In this document: positions 42,203-47,900 of the stretch, piece after piece
How positions within the stretch are numbered: position 1 is the stretch's first letter
Layout: the number at the start of each line of letters is the position of its first letter
Source of the DNA: CAYXOX01 sp964466745
Lineage (GTDB): Bacteria; Pseudomonadota; Alphaproteobacteria; Rhodobacterales; Rhodobacteraceae
DNA length: 47,900 nt
Assembly: GCA_964466745.1 (NCBI GenBank)
Contig: CAYXOX010000009.1
Span: 1-47,900, forward strand
Direction of reading: 5' to 3'
The notes under the pieces: model-generated
What the model was told of the DNA's origin: nothing
Databases searched by the model: none
The model's input: only the letters and a program-made list of their open reading frames with translations
Made by a program: the position numbers and the translations under genes

Positions 42203-42215
42203 TTATCATATATCA
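42203..42215. promoter_or_regulatory. Candidate operator resembling the GntR site at 3147
   Basis: TTATCATATATCA is identical to 3147-3159 except for one base (C for G at the fifth position). It sits in an AT-rich island upstream of the binding-protein gene and overlaps the ridA stop codon (42213-42215). It may bind a GntR- or IclR-type regulator. Confidence 0.45.
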
Positions 42216-42608
42216 ACGCATATTTTTACTACCGGGAGCGCCCGGTACCTGCGCTGCCGCCGGCAGGAGCGCCACAGCCGACATCTCCACCCTGAGGCTC
42301 TCGATGGCCAGCCGCGCCTCGAGAGTGGCCCGCGCCGGCTTGTGGTCCGGATCGACCCATGCATCCCAGACGCGGTTCATTGCCTCGTAGTCGCGGATGT
42401 GAGGCAGGTAGACCGTTACCGAAAGCAGCCTCGTCTTGTCCGTTCCCGCCTCGGCCAGCAGCGCGTCGATCCGGGCCAGCACCTCCCGCGTCTGGACCTC
42501 CACGGGGGCATCATGTGTCTCGGCGATGGTTCCGGAGATGTAGAGATGCCCCCCGCCTGCCACGGCGGCGGCGAAGTGGCGGCCCGGTTCGATCCTGACG
42601 ATATCCAC
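42213..42608 (-). CDS. RidA-family enamine/imine deaminase
   Basis: A 131-residue small soluble protein of the RidA (YjgF/UK114) family. The hallmark is the PARATLEARLA segment, where the Arg binds the carboxylate of the imine or enamine. Members speed hydrolysis of 2-aminoacrylate and related intermediates released by PLP enzymes. Start GTG 42608 follows GGGAGCAG and lies 12 bases after the ATPase gene stop. The same locus encodes a D-serine-dehydratase-like PLP enzyme, a plausible source of such an intermediate. Other RidA subgroups act on different imines, so the substrate is not fixed. Confidence 0.87.
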   Translation of the reverse strand: MDIVRIEPGRHFAAAVAGGGHLYISGTIAETHDAPVEVQTREVLARIDALLAEAGTDKTRLLSVTVYLPHIRDYEAMNRVWDAWVDPDHKPARATLEARLAIESLRVEMSAVALLPAAAQVPGAPGSKNMR

Positions 42609-42620
42609 CGCCGCTGCTCC

Positions 42621-43682
42621 CTATTGCACGGCGCCGAGGCGCTCGCCGCTCGCCGCGTCGAAAAAGTGGATCTTCCGCTCATCGGCCCCGAGGTGCAGCC
42701 TGTCGCCCGGCGCCAGGGGGATGCGATCCCGCGTGGACACGACGCAATCCTGCGCGCCCACCTTGCAGACAACGAGCGTCTCCGCGCCCGTTGGCTCCAC
42801 CGTCAGAACCTCTGCGGGAATGCCGCTCTGGGCGATCAGGAAATGCTCGGGCCGTATGCCTACGGCGACGTCGCCCGGTGCTTTGCCGCCCGGAACGGCG
42901 AAGGGCAGCAGCGTGCCGTCGGCCATGCGGATGCCCTGCGCCTCCGGCTGCCCGCGCAGCACGTTCATCTCGGGCGAGCCGATGAAGCCCGCGACGAAGA
43001 GGTTGGCCGGCCTGTCGTAGAGGTCGAGCGGCGTTCCCACCTGCTCGATCCGCCCCCCGTTCATCACCACGATCCGGTCGGCCAGCGTCATCGCCTCGAT
43101 CTGGTCGTGGGTGACGTAGACGGTCGTGGTCTTCAGACGCGCGTGGTTCAGCTTGATCTCCGAGCGCATCTGCACCCTGAGCTTGGCATCGAGGTTCGAG
43201 AGCGGCTCGTCGAAAAGGTAGACCTGCGGCTCGCGCACGATGGCGCGGCCCATCGCCACCCGTTGCCGCTGCCCGCCCGAAAGCTGCCTGGGCAATCTCT
43301 GCAGGAAGGACGCGAGCCCGAGGATTCCGGCAGCGGCATTCACGCGGGTGTCCCGCTCCGGCGGAGCAAGCCCCTTGAGGCGAAGCGAAAAGTTCATGTT
43401 CTCGGCCACCGACATGTGCGGGTAGAGCGCGTAGGACTGGAAGACCATGGCGATGTCGCGATCCTTCGGGGCGAGATCGTTTATCACCCGCCCGCGGATG
43501 CTGATCTTGCCTTCCGTGATGTCCTCGAGCCCGGCGATCATCCGCAGGAGAGTGGATTTTCCGCATCCCGAAGGCCCGACGAGGGCCAGGAACTCGCCGT
43601 CGTCGATATCGAGCGAGAGCCGCTCGATGACCGTGAGCTTGCCGTAGCTCTTGCGCACGGACTGGATGCTGACGGCGCCCAT
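42621..43682 (-). CDS. ABC transporter ATPase (MalK/UgpC type)
   Basis: A 353-residue ATPase with nucleotide-binding domain and a C-terminal regulatory OB-fold domain. Motifs are Walker A GPSGCGKST near residue 38, Q-loop MVFQSYALYPHMSV, signature LSGGQRQRVAMGRAIV, Walker B VYLFDEPLSNLD and switch VTHDQIEAMTLADR. The TOBE region has GIRPEHF. This class energises CUT1 importers, and here the binding protein and permeases follow after ridA. ATG 43682 has GGAGGGGCAG before it; the frame upstream is not protein-like. It heads the leftward locus. Confidence 0.92.
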   Translation of the reverse strand: MGAVSIQSVRKSYGKLTVIERLSLDIDDGEFLALVGPSGCGKSTLLRMIAGLEDITEGKISIRGRVINDLAPKDRDIAMVFQSYALYPHMSVAENMNFSLRLKGLAPPERDTRVNAAAGILGLASFLQRLPRQLSGGQRQRVAMGRAIVREPQVYLFDEPLSNLDAKLRVQMRSEIKLNHARLKTTTVYVTHDQIEAMTLADRIVVMNGGRIEQVGTPLDLYDRPANLFVAGFIGSPEMNVLRGQPEAQGIRMADGTLLPFAVPGGKAPGDVAVGIRPEHFLIAQSGIPAEVLTVEPTGAETLVVCKVGAQDCVVSTRDRIPLAPGDRLHLGADERKIHFFDAASGERLGAVQ

Positions 43683-43813
43683 CTGCCCCTCCGAAAACTG
43701 CCTTGCGCCACCCGGCGCCGGCCAGCCATGGCAGACGCGCCGCCGGCCGATGGCTGCCGCGTGGGCCAAGGATGAACAGAACTGCTATCAGATTTCAACG
43801 TAAAGTTTTGCCT

Positions 43814-43832
43814 GGGAAACTGAGCTTTTCCC
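43814..43832. promoter_or_regulatory. Inverted repeat GGGAAA-N7-TTTCCC
   Basis: Perfect six-base inverted arms at 43814-43819 and 43827-43832 lie about 130 bases before the ATPase gene start. It could be an operator for a regulator of this locus or a weak hairpin. Confidence 0.3.
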
Positions 43833-44036
43833 GACCCTGCACGCCCCGGCGCAGGCCGCCGGAACCCGTGCAACAAGGCGCCGAAGGCGCTGTGCCAACC
43901 TGCCGATCGCCTCGCGGGCGTGCCCGCACCCGCCCGGCTCGGGCCGCAGGGGCGGGCGGCGGCTTCGGGGCGAGGGGTTGCCATCGCGTCGCAGTATGCC
44001 ATGTTAAGGGCACACCCGTTAATCAGCTTCTCAGCA

Positions 44037-44064
44037 CCGGCCATCCGGCCGGGCGCGTTTTTTT
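44037..44064 (+). terminator. Terminator-like hairpin with T7 in the gpsA leader
   Basis: CCGGCC (44037-44042), loop ATCC, GGCCGG (44047-44052), five bases, then seven T (44058-44064). It lies 34 bases before the gpsA ATG. As no plus-strand gene ends nearby, it would act on the leader of the gpsA transcript itself. Confidence 0.5.
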
Positions 44065-44098
44065 CGTGGGAAGCGCACGAATCCCCGAGGAGTATTCC

Positions 44099-45238
44099 AT
44101 GCTCAATGCCGCCGCTGGCGCTCCCCTCTCCTACGACGCCGCGCCCTATCGCAGGATCGCCGTGCTGGGTGCGGGCGCTTGGGGCACCGCGCTGGCCGCC
44201 ACGGCGAGCCGGGCCGGCGCGGAGGCAACCGTCTGGGGCCGCGCGGCGGACGTGGTGAAGGACATCGAGGAGCGCCACGTCAACGGCCGCTACCTCGAAG
44301 GGATCCCGCTGCCCGAGACCCTGCGCGCGACGACGGAGATGGTCACGGCTCTCGCCACGGCCGATGCCGCCATGATCGTGGTGCCCTCCGCCTCGGTGCG
44401 CGAGATCGCCCGCGGCATGGCGGGCGCCCTGCGCCCGGGCGTGCCGGTTGCCGTTTGCGCCAAGGGCATCGAGGCCGAAACCGGCCTGCTGATGACGCAG
44501 GTCGCCGAGCAGGAACTGCCCGGGCACCCGGTGGGGGTGGTCTCGGGCCCCACCTTCGCGCGCGAGACGGTGCTCAACCATCCCACGGCCGCCACCGTGG
44601 CCTTCCCCTTCGCCTATGCCGACAGGCTCGCCCCGCAATCGAGCGTGGCGGCACGCTTCGCCGTCTCGCTCACCACCGGCAGTTTTCGGGCCTATGTCTC
44701 GGACGACCTGGTTGGGGTGGAGATCGGCGGTGCCGTCAAGAACGTGATCGCCATCGCCTGCGGGATGATGGCGGGCGCGGGCTTCGCCGAGAACACCCGC
44801 GCCGCTCTGATCACCCGCGGTGTCGACGAGATGAAGGCGCTGGCCGAAGTGCTCGGCGGGCGCCGCGAGACCGTCACCGGGCTCTCCGGGATCGGGGATC
44901 TTTCGCTGACCTGTTCCAGCACCACCTCGCGCAACATGAGCCTCGGCCGACAGCTTGGCGAAGGCGTGCCGCGCGCGGACTGCTTCGAGGGCGCTCCGGT
45001 TGTCGTGGAGGGTGAGCACAACGCGCGCACCGTCACCGATCTCGCGCGCCGCCTCGGGGTGGCGATGCCGATCTGCGAAACGGTTCGCGCGATCCTGCAC
45101 GACGGCGCCGGGATCGGCGCCAGCTTTGCCGCGCTCTGGGCGCGGCCCATCGAGGCTGAGCCCCGGATGATGGACCTCGCGTTCCGCCACCCGGCCAGCG
45201 AGGAAGATATCGCAACACTTGCAGAAAGGATGTCATGA
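44099..45238 (+). CDS. gpsA: NAD(P)-dependent glycerol-3-phosphate dehydrogenase
   Basis: A 379-residue enzyme that makes sn-glycerol-3-phosphate from dihydroxyacetone phosphate. Residues 19-30 hold the cofactor motif in VLGAGAWGTALA. Further blocks are VCAKGIE, VVSGPTFARE, the catalytic Lys in GAVKNVIAIACG, and GLSGIGDLSLTC with SRN. A leader of about 18 residues precedes the Rossmann fold, and the protein is somewhat longer than housekeeping GpsA (about 330). Start ATG 44099 follows GAGGAG. Its stop overlaps the HAD gene as ATGA. In this operon it supplies the acceptor for GgpS, so it may be a dedicated copy beside a housekeeping gene elsewhere. Confidence 0.92.
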   Translation: MLNAAAGAPLSYDAAPYRRIAVLGAGAWGTALAATASRAGAEATVWGRAADVVKDIEERHVNGRYLEGIPLPETLRATTEMVTALATADAAMIVVPSASVREIARGMAGALRPGVPVAVCAKGIEAETGLLMTQVAEQELPGHPVGVVSGPTFARETVLNHPTAATVAFPFAYADRLAPQSSVAARFAVSLTTGSFRAYVSDDLVGVEIGGAVKNVIAIACGMMAGAGFAENTRAALITRGVDEMKALAEVLGGRRETVTGLSGIGDLSLTCSSTTSRNMSLGRQLGEGVPRADCFEGAPVVVEGEHNARTVTDLARRLGVAMPICETVRAILHDGAGIGASFAALWARPIEAEPRMMDLAFRHPASEEDIATLAERMS

Positions 45239-46011
45239 CCCGTCACGAAACCTTCGAACCGCACAGCATCGCCGGCAAGGAGCTGGTTCTCGCCACCGAT
45301 CTCGACGGCACCTTCCTCGGAGGACCCGAAGAGGATCGGGCGCAGTTTTACCGCTGGATCGAGGCCAACCGCGAGAGGGTGGGCCTTATTTTCGTGACGG
45401 GCCGTGACCCTGGGTTCATCAGCGATCTCACGCGCCGCCGGGGCGTTCCGCGCCCCGATTTCGCGGTCGCCGACGTCGGCACCACGATCGCCGAGGTCAC
45501 GCATGATCATCATCTTGCGCCCGTGGAGGTCCTCGAGGCCGAGATCGCGGAGGCGTGGGGCAATGCGAACGGGATCGTCGAGGCGTCGCTTCACGGGGTG
45601 CGCGGGCTGAAGATGCAGTCGTCGGGCTTCCGCCACCGGGTGAGCTACGACATGGATCCCGAGGCGTTCGAACCCCGTGCCCTCGATATCGTGGCCGAGC
45701 TCGGGCACGACGCGCTGATTTCCGCCAACCGCTACTTCGACGTGCTGCCGAAGGGGGTAAGCAAGGGCCCTTCGCTCCTGCGGCTGCTGGCACACCTCGG
45801 CGTCGAGAACGAGCGCTGCCTCTGCGCGGGCGATACCGTGAACGATCTTTCGATGCTCGCGCTCGGGCTGCCTGCGGTGGCCGTCGGCGGCTCCGAACCC
45901 GCGCTGATCGAGCAGCTGACGGGGCGGGATCACGTGCATTTCGCCCGCGCGCCGGGAACGGCCGGGATCGCCGAGGCGATCCTGCATTTCAACCTGCTCC
46001 GCCGGGCGTGA
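45235..46011 (+). CDS. ggpP: HAD-family phosphatase, probable glucosylglycerol-phosphate phosphatase
   Basis: A 258-residue HAD-superfamily hydrolase with the type IIB cap. Motif I is D22-L-D24 in ATDLDGTF, motif II the Thr in VTGRDPGF, motif III Lys in GVSKGPSLL, motif IV GDTVNDLSML. The fold matches sucrose-phosphate and mannosylglycerate-phosphate type phosphatases. Lying between gpsA and ggpS, it is the natural candidate to remove phosphate from glucosylglycerol-phosphate. It is not closely like the larger cyanobacterial GgpP, so the gene name rests on context. It overlaps gpsA by four bases and ggpS starts ten bases later. Confidence 0.8.
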   Translation: MTRHETFEPHSIAGKELVLATDLDGTFLGGPEEDRAQFYRWIEANRERVGLIFVTGRDPGFISDLTRRRGVPRPDFAVADVGTTIAEVTHDHHLAPVEVLEAEIAEAWGNANGIVEASLHGVRGLKMQSSGFRHRVSYDMDPEAFEPRALDIVAELGHDALISANRYFDVLPKGVSKGPSLLRLLAHLGVENERCLCAGDTVNDLSMLALGLPAVAVGGSEPALIEQLTGRDHVHFARAPGTAGIAEAILHFNLLRRA

Positions 46012-46021
46012 GGAGGCACCG

Positions 46022-47533
46022 ATGTCTTCCGATCTCGTCATCGTCTATCACCGCCAGCCCTACGAAGAGGTGGAGGAGAACGGCCGAACCGTCTTTCGGG
46101 AGAACAAGAGCCCGAACGGCATCGTGCCGACGCTGAAGAGCTTTTTCGGCAGCGTCGATCACGGCGCCTGGATCGCCTGGAAGCTGGCCGAGGACACGTC
46201 CAACCCCGACTTCGATCCGCAGGTCGAAATCGAGGACGCTTACGGCACATACACGGTTTCGCGCCTGCCACTCTCGGAACACCAGGTGCGCGAGTTCTAC
46301 CACGTCACTTCCAAGCAGGCCTTCTGGCCGATCCTTCACGGGTTCAAGGAACGCTACAACTACGACCCGGTGGACTGGCCGAATTTCCGCGAGGTCAACT
46401 GGCGCTTCGCCGAGGCCGCGGCGGCGGAGGCCGCCGAGGGAGCGGTGGTCTGGGTGCACGACTACAACCTGTGGCTCGTGCCGGGCTACCTGCGCCAGAT
46501 GCGCCCAGACCTGCGCATCAGCTTCTTCCACCATACGCCGTTTCCCTCCGCCGACCTGTTCAACATGCTGCCGTGGCGCAAGGAGATCATCCTGAGCCTG
46601 CTGGCGTGCGACGACGTGGGCTTCCACATCCCGCGCTATGCCGCCAATTTCGTCTCCGTCGCGCGCAGCCTGCTCGACGTGAGCGTGGTCAAGCGCGAGA
46701 ATGTCGCCCAAAGCCTCACCTTCGAGGGCACGGCACTGAACGAGCGCAGCGTACCGACGGTGATCTCCTACGAGGATCGGGAGGTGGCGGTGAGCGTCGC
46801 GCCGGTGGGGATCGATTTCGATTTCGTCGAAGAGCGCGCCCGCGAGCCCTCCACCGCCGAACGCGTGGCGGAGATCAGGGCCGAGATGGCGGAGGCGCAG
46901 TTGATCCTGTCGGTCGGCCGGACGGACTATACCAAGGGCGGCATCGAGCAGCTCACCAGCTTCGAGCGCGTGCTGGAAGCGAACCCATCGCTGCGTGGCA
47001 AGGTGCGGCTGATGCATGTCTCGGTGAGCGCGAACCGGAACATGTCGGCCTACGAGGAAATCCAGAGCGAGATCGAGCAGACGGCCGGGCGCATCAACGG
47101 CCGCTTCGGCACGCTCGACTGGCAGCCCATCGCGCTCATTTCACGGGCGATCCCCTTCACCGATCTCGTGGCCTACTACCGCGCCGCGGATGTCGCGTGG
47201 ATCACCCCGCTCGCGGACGGCATGAATCTCGTGGCCAAGGAGTTCGTCGCCTCGCGGACCGATGGCGACGGGGTGCTGGTGCTCTCCGAATTCGCGGGTG
47301 CGGCCGTGGAGCTCGGCTCGGCCGTGATCACCAACCCGTTCTCGAACAAGTCCATGGACGAGGCGATCGTCTACGCGCTGCGCATGGGCGAGGACGAGCG
47401 CCAGACCCGCATGCGCGTGCTCCGGGAGGCCGTGCGAACGCGCGATATCCGGGCCTGGGGGCGGGCTGTCGGCATCGGCCAGCGGCTCGACGAGGACGGC
47501 GGGAGCGGTGGCACGGCTCCGGAAGCCGCCTGA
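46022..47533 (+). CDS. ggpS: Glucosylglycerol-phosphate synthase
   Basis: A 503-residue GT20-family glycosyltransferase related to trehalose-phosphate synthase. Instead of the SNRLP start of trehalose enzymes it has LVIVYHRQPYEE and KSPNGIVPTLKSFF, which I recall as typical of GgpS. Catalytic-type segments are VWVHDYNLWLVP (H146, D147), FFHHTPFPSADLFNMLPW, SVGRTDYTKGG and PLADGMNLVAKEF. It transfers glucose from ADP-glucose to glycerol-3-phosphate, giving the precursor of the compatible solute glucosylglycerol. The two genes upstream provide acceptor and phosphatase, so the operon is complete. GAGGAGGC precedes ATG 46022. Confidence 0.9.
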   Translation: MSSDLVIVYHRQPYEEVEENGRTVFRENKSPNGIVPTLKSFFGSVDHGAWIAWKLAEDTSNPDFDPQVEIEDAYGTYTVSRLPLSEHQVREFYHVTSKQAFWPILHGFKERYNYDPVDWPNFREVNWRFAEAAAAEAAEGAVVWVHDYNLWLVPGYLRQMRPDLRISFFHHTPFPSADLFNMLPWRKEIILSLLACDDVGFHIPRYAANFVSVARSLLDVSVVKRENVAQSLTFEGTALNERSVPTVISYEDREVAVSVAPVGIDFDFVEERAREPSTAERVAEIRAEMAEAQLILSVGRTDYTKGGIEQLTSFERVLEANPSLRGKVRLMHVSVSANRNMSAYEEIQSEIEQTAGRINGRFGTLDWQPIALISRAIPFTDLVAYYRAADVAWITPLADGMNLVAKEFVASRTDGDGVLVLSEFAGAAVELGSAVITNPFSNKSMDEAIVYALRMGEDERQTRMRVLREAVRTRDIRAWGRAVGIGQRLDEDGGSGGTAPEAA

Positions 47534-47578
47534 CGTCCGGGCCGCCCGAAGCCTTCAAGACGACCCCCGCTGAACGAG

Positions 47579-47603
47579 GACGGCGCCACTTACGGGCGCC
47601 GTC
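47579..47603 (+). terminator. Hairpin after the glucosylglycerol operon
   Basis: GACGGCGCC (47579-47587) and GGCGCCGTC (47595-47603) form a perfect nine-base stem with a seven-base loop, 46 bases after the ggpS stop. No T-run follows, but position and strength fit an operon end. Confidence 0.6.
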
Positions 47604-47660
47604 TGCAGGTGTGTCGCGAGCCGTGGCCTCACCCAAACGGGATCGCAACGATGCGTCGGC

Positions 47661-47900
47661 TCAAGCGGGGCACGGCCCTCCTTCACACTCATCGTAGAAT
47701 TCATCGTCTTCGAGGAACTCATCCTCGTCATCACCACCGCAGAGTGTGAAGCACTCCTCGCCTCCTTCTTCCTCTTCCCCTTCTTCCTCTTCCTCATCGC
47801 CGTCGCCGCTGTTGGCTCCACCACCGAAGCCTCCTCCCTGGAACGGACCGTCCGGGTACCCGGTGTCGGGGCCCGGGTCGAACACGTCGCGCGGCTCTTC
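47661..47900 (-). CDS. C-terminus of an acidic, cysteine-containing protein (partial)
   Basis: The frame enters from the right edge and stops at 47661, giving the last 79 or so residues. It is glycine-rich first (FQGGGFGGGANSGDG), then a block of Glu with a few Gly, then C-x3-C, an Asp/Glu-rich stretch and C-x4-C, ending PCPA. No domain is recognised. The acidic bias with paired cysteines could suit metal binding or an extracellular halophilic tail. Being coded in an unusually T/C-rich stretch (plus strand) with a direct repeat, it may be a low-complexity variable end. Whether it is a true gene depends on sequence beyond the window. Confidence 0.5.
   Translation of the reverse strand, partial: EEPRDVFDPGPDTGYPDGPFQGGGFGGGANSGDGDEEEEEGEEEEGGEECFTLCGGDDEDEFLEDDEFYDECEGGPCPA
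47764..47793. repeat. 15-bp direct tandem repeat, two copies
   Basis: CCTTCTTCCTCTTCC occurs at 47764-47778 and again, identical, at 47779-47793. On the minus strand it codes for Glu/Gly, five codons per unit, so copy changes would keep frame. Confidence 0.85.

Larger units (their letters stand above)
43683..44098. other. Divergent regulatory region between the ABC locus and the gpsA operon (416 bases)
   Basis: No gene is recognised. AT-rich DNA near 43770-43832 should contain the promoter for the ATPase gene. At 43814-43832 GGGAAA and TTTCCC are inverted around seven bases. The right end contains the terminator-like element described separately. Confidence 0.5.

Noticed and set aside
1..47900. 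CRISPR arrays, insertion sequences, prophage genes, riboswitches
   Set aside because: No regularly spaced repeats, transposase or phage motifs were seen, and no leader matched a riboswitch class I could recognise by eye.

Overview
The window looks like a high-GC chromosome segment of an alphaproteobacterium, most likely a marine or halophilic member of the Rhodobacterales (inference). The reasons are strong GC bias at third codon positions, a tRNA-Glu with an encoded CCA, a heme-uptake locus with sites of the TGA-N9-TCA type known as the Iron-Rhodo box, many nutrient transporters (ABC and tripartite tricarboxylate types), and a glucosylglycerol osmolyte operon. No phage, insertion sequence, CRISPR array or rRNA was seen. 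One 10-N assembly gap lies at 33527-33536.

Layout. (1) 1-1172: 3' part of a tRNA-Glu and an uncharacterised membrane protein. (2) 1394-4915: an Asp/Glu-racemase-like protein and a BKACE-family enzyme, divergent from a GntR regulator and a hydroxyacyl-CoA-dehydrogenase-like enzyme; a small catabolic unit of unknown substrate. (3) 5129-14179: heme/iron uptake: hmuS, a small exported protein, exbB, two exbD genes, tonB, a heme receptor, and hmuTUV on the other strand, with three candidate iron boxes. (4) 14539-24531: acid-sugar catabolism: two SDR dehydrogenases, three enolase-superfamily enzymes, a DHDPS-family aldolase/dehydratase, a FadR-type regulator and a ribose-type ABC transporter with a single-domain ATPase. 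(5) 24849-27535: a two-gene unit of a cyanophycin-synthetase-like ATP-grasp ligase, whose Mur-ligase part appears reduced and lacks its P-loop, and a methyltransferase. (6) 27539-30506: a TctA-TctB fusion permease and its TctC binding protein. (7) 30777-32978: an amidohydrolase and a class-III aminotransferase. (8) 32983-43682, minus strand: malK-type ATPase, RidA, Tat-exported binding protein, two permeases, Gfo/Idh oxidoreductase, N-acyl-D-amino-acid deacylase-like enzyme, D-serine-dehydratase-like PLP enzyme, beta-propeller lactonase and an IclR regulator, mostly with overlapping stops and starts. (9) 44099-47533: gpsA, a HAD phosphatase and ggpS, a self-contained route to glucosylglycerol. 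(10) Right edge: the C-terminus of an acidic, cysteine-containing protein.

How the parts work together. The heme locus carries ligand from an outer-membrane receptor (TonB-ExbBD energised) through HmuTUV to HmuS. The acid-sugar cluster couples import to dehydration, oxidation and probable aldol cleavage. The minus-strand operon at 33-43.7 kb fits uptake of a D-amino-acid-containing or sugar-linked solute, with RidA placed to remove the enamine a dehydratase would release. In the osmolyte operon, GpsA supplies glycerol-3-phosphate to GgpS and the HAD enzyme removes the phosphate.

Most worth a second look: the ATP-grasp/methyltransferase pair, the ExbD pair in which one copy has Asn in place of the proton-channel Asp, the TctA-TctB fusion, the terminator-like structure in the gpsA leader, and the assembly gap that disappears if the contig ends are overlapped by four bases. 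All family assignments come from reading the translated sequence and recalling family motifs; no database search was made.
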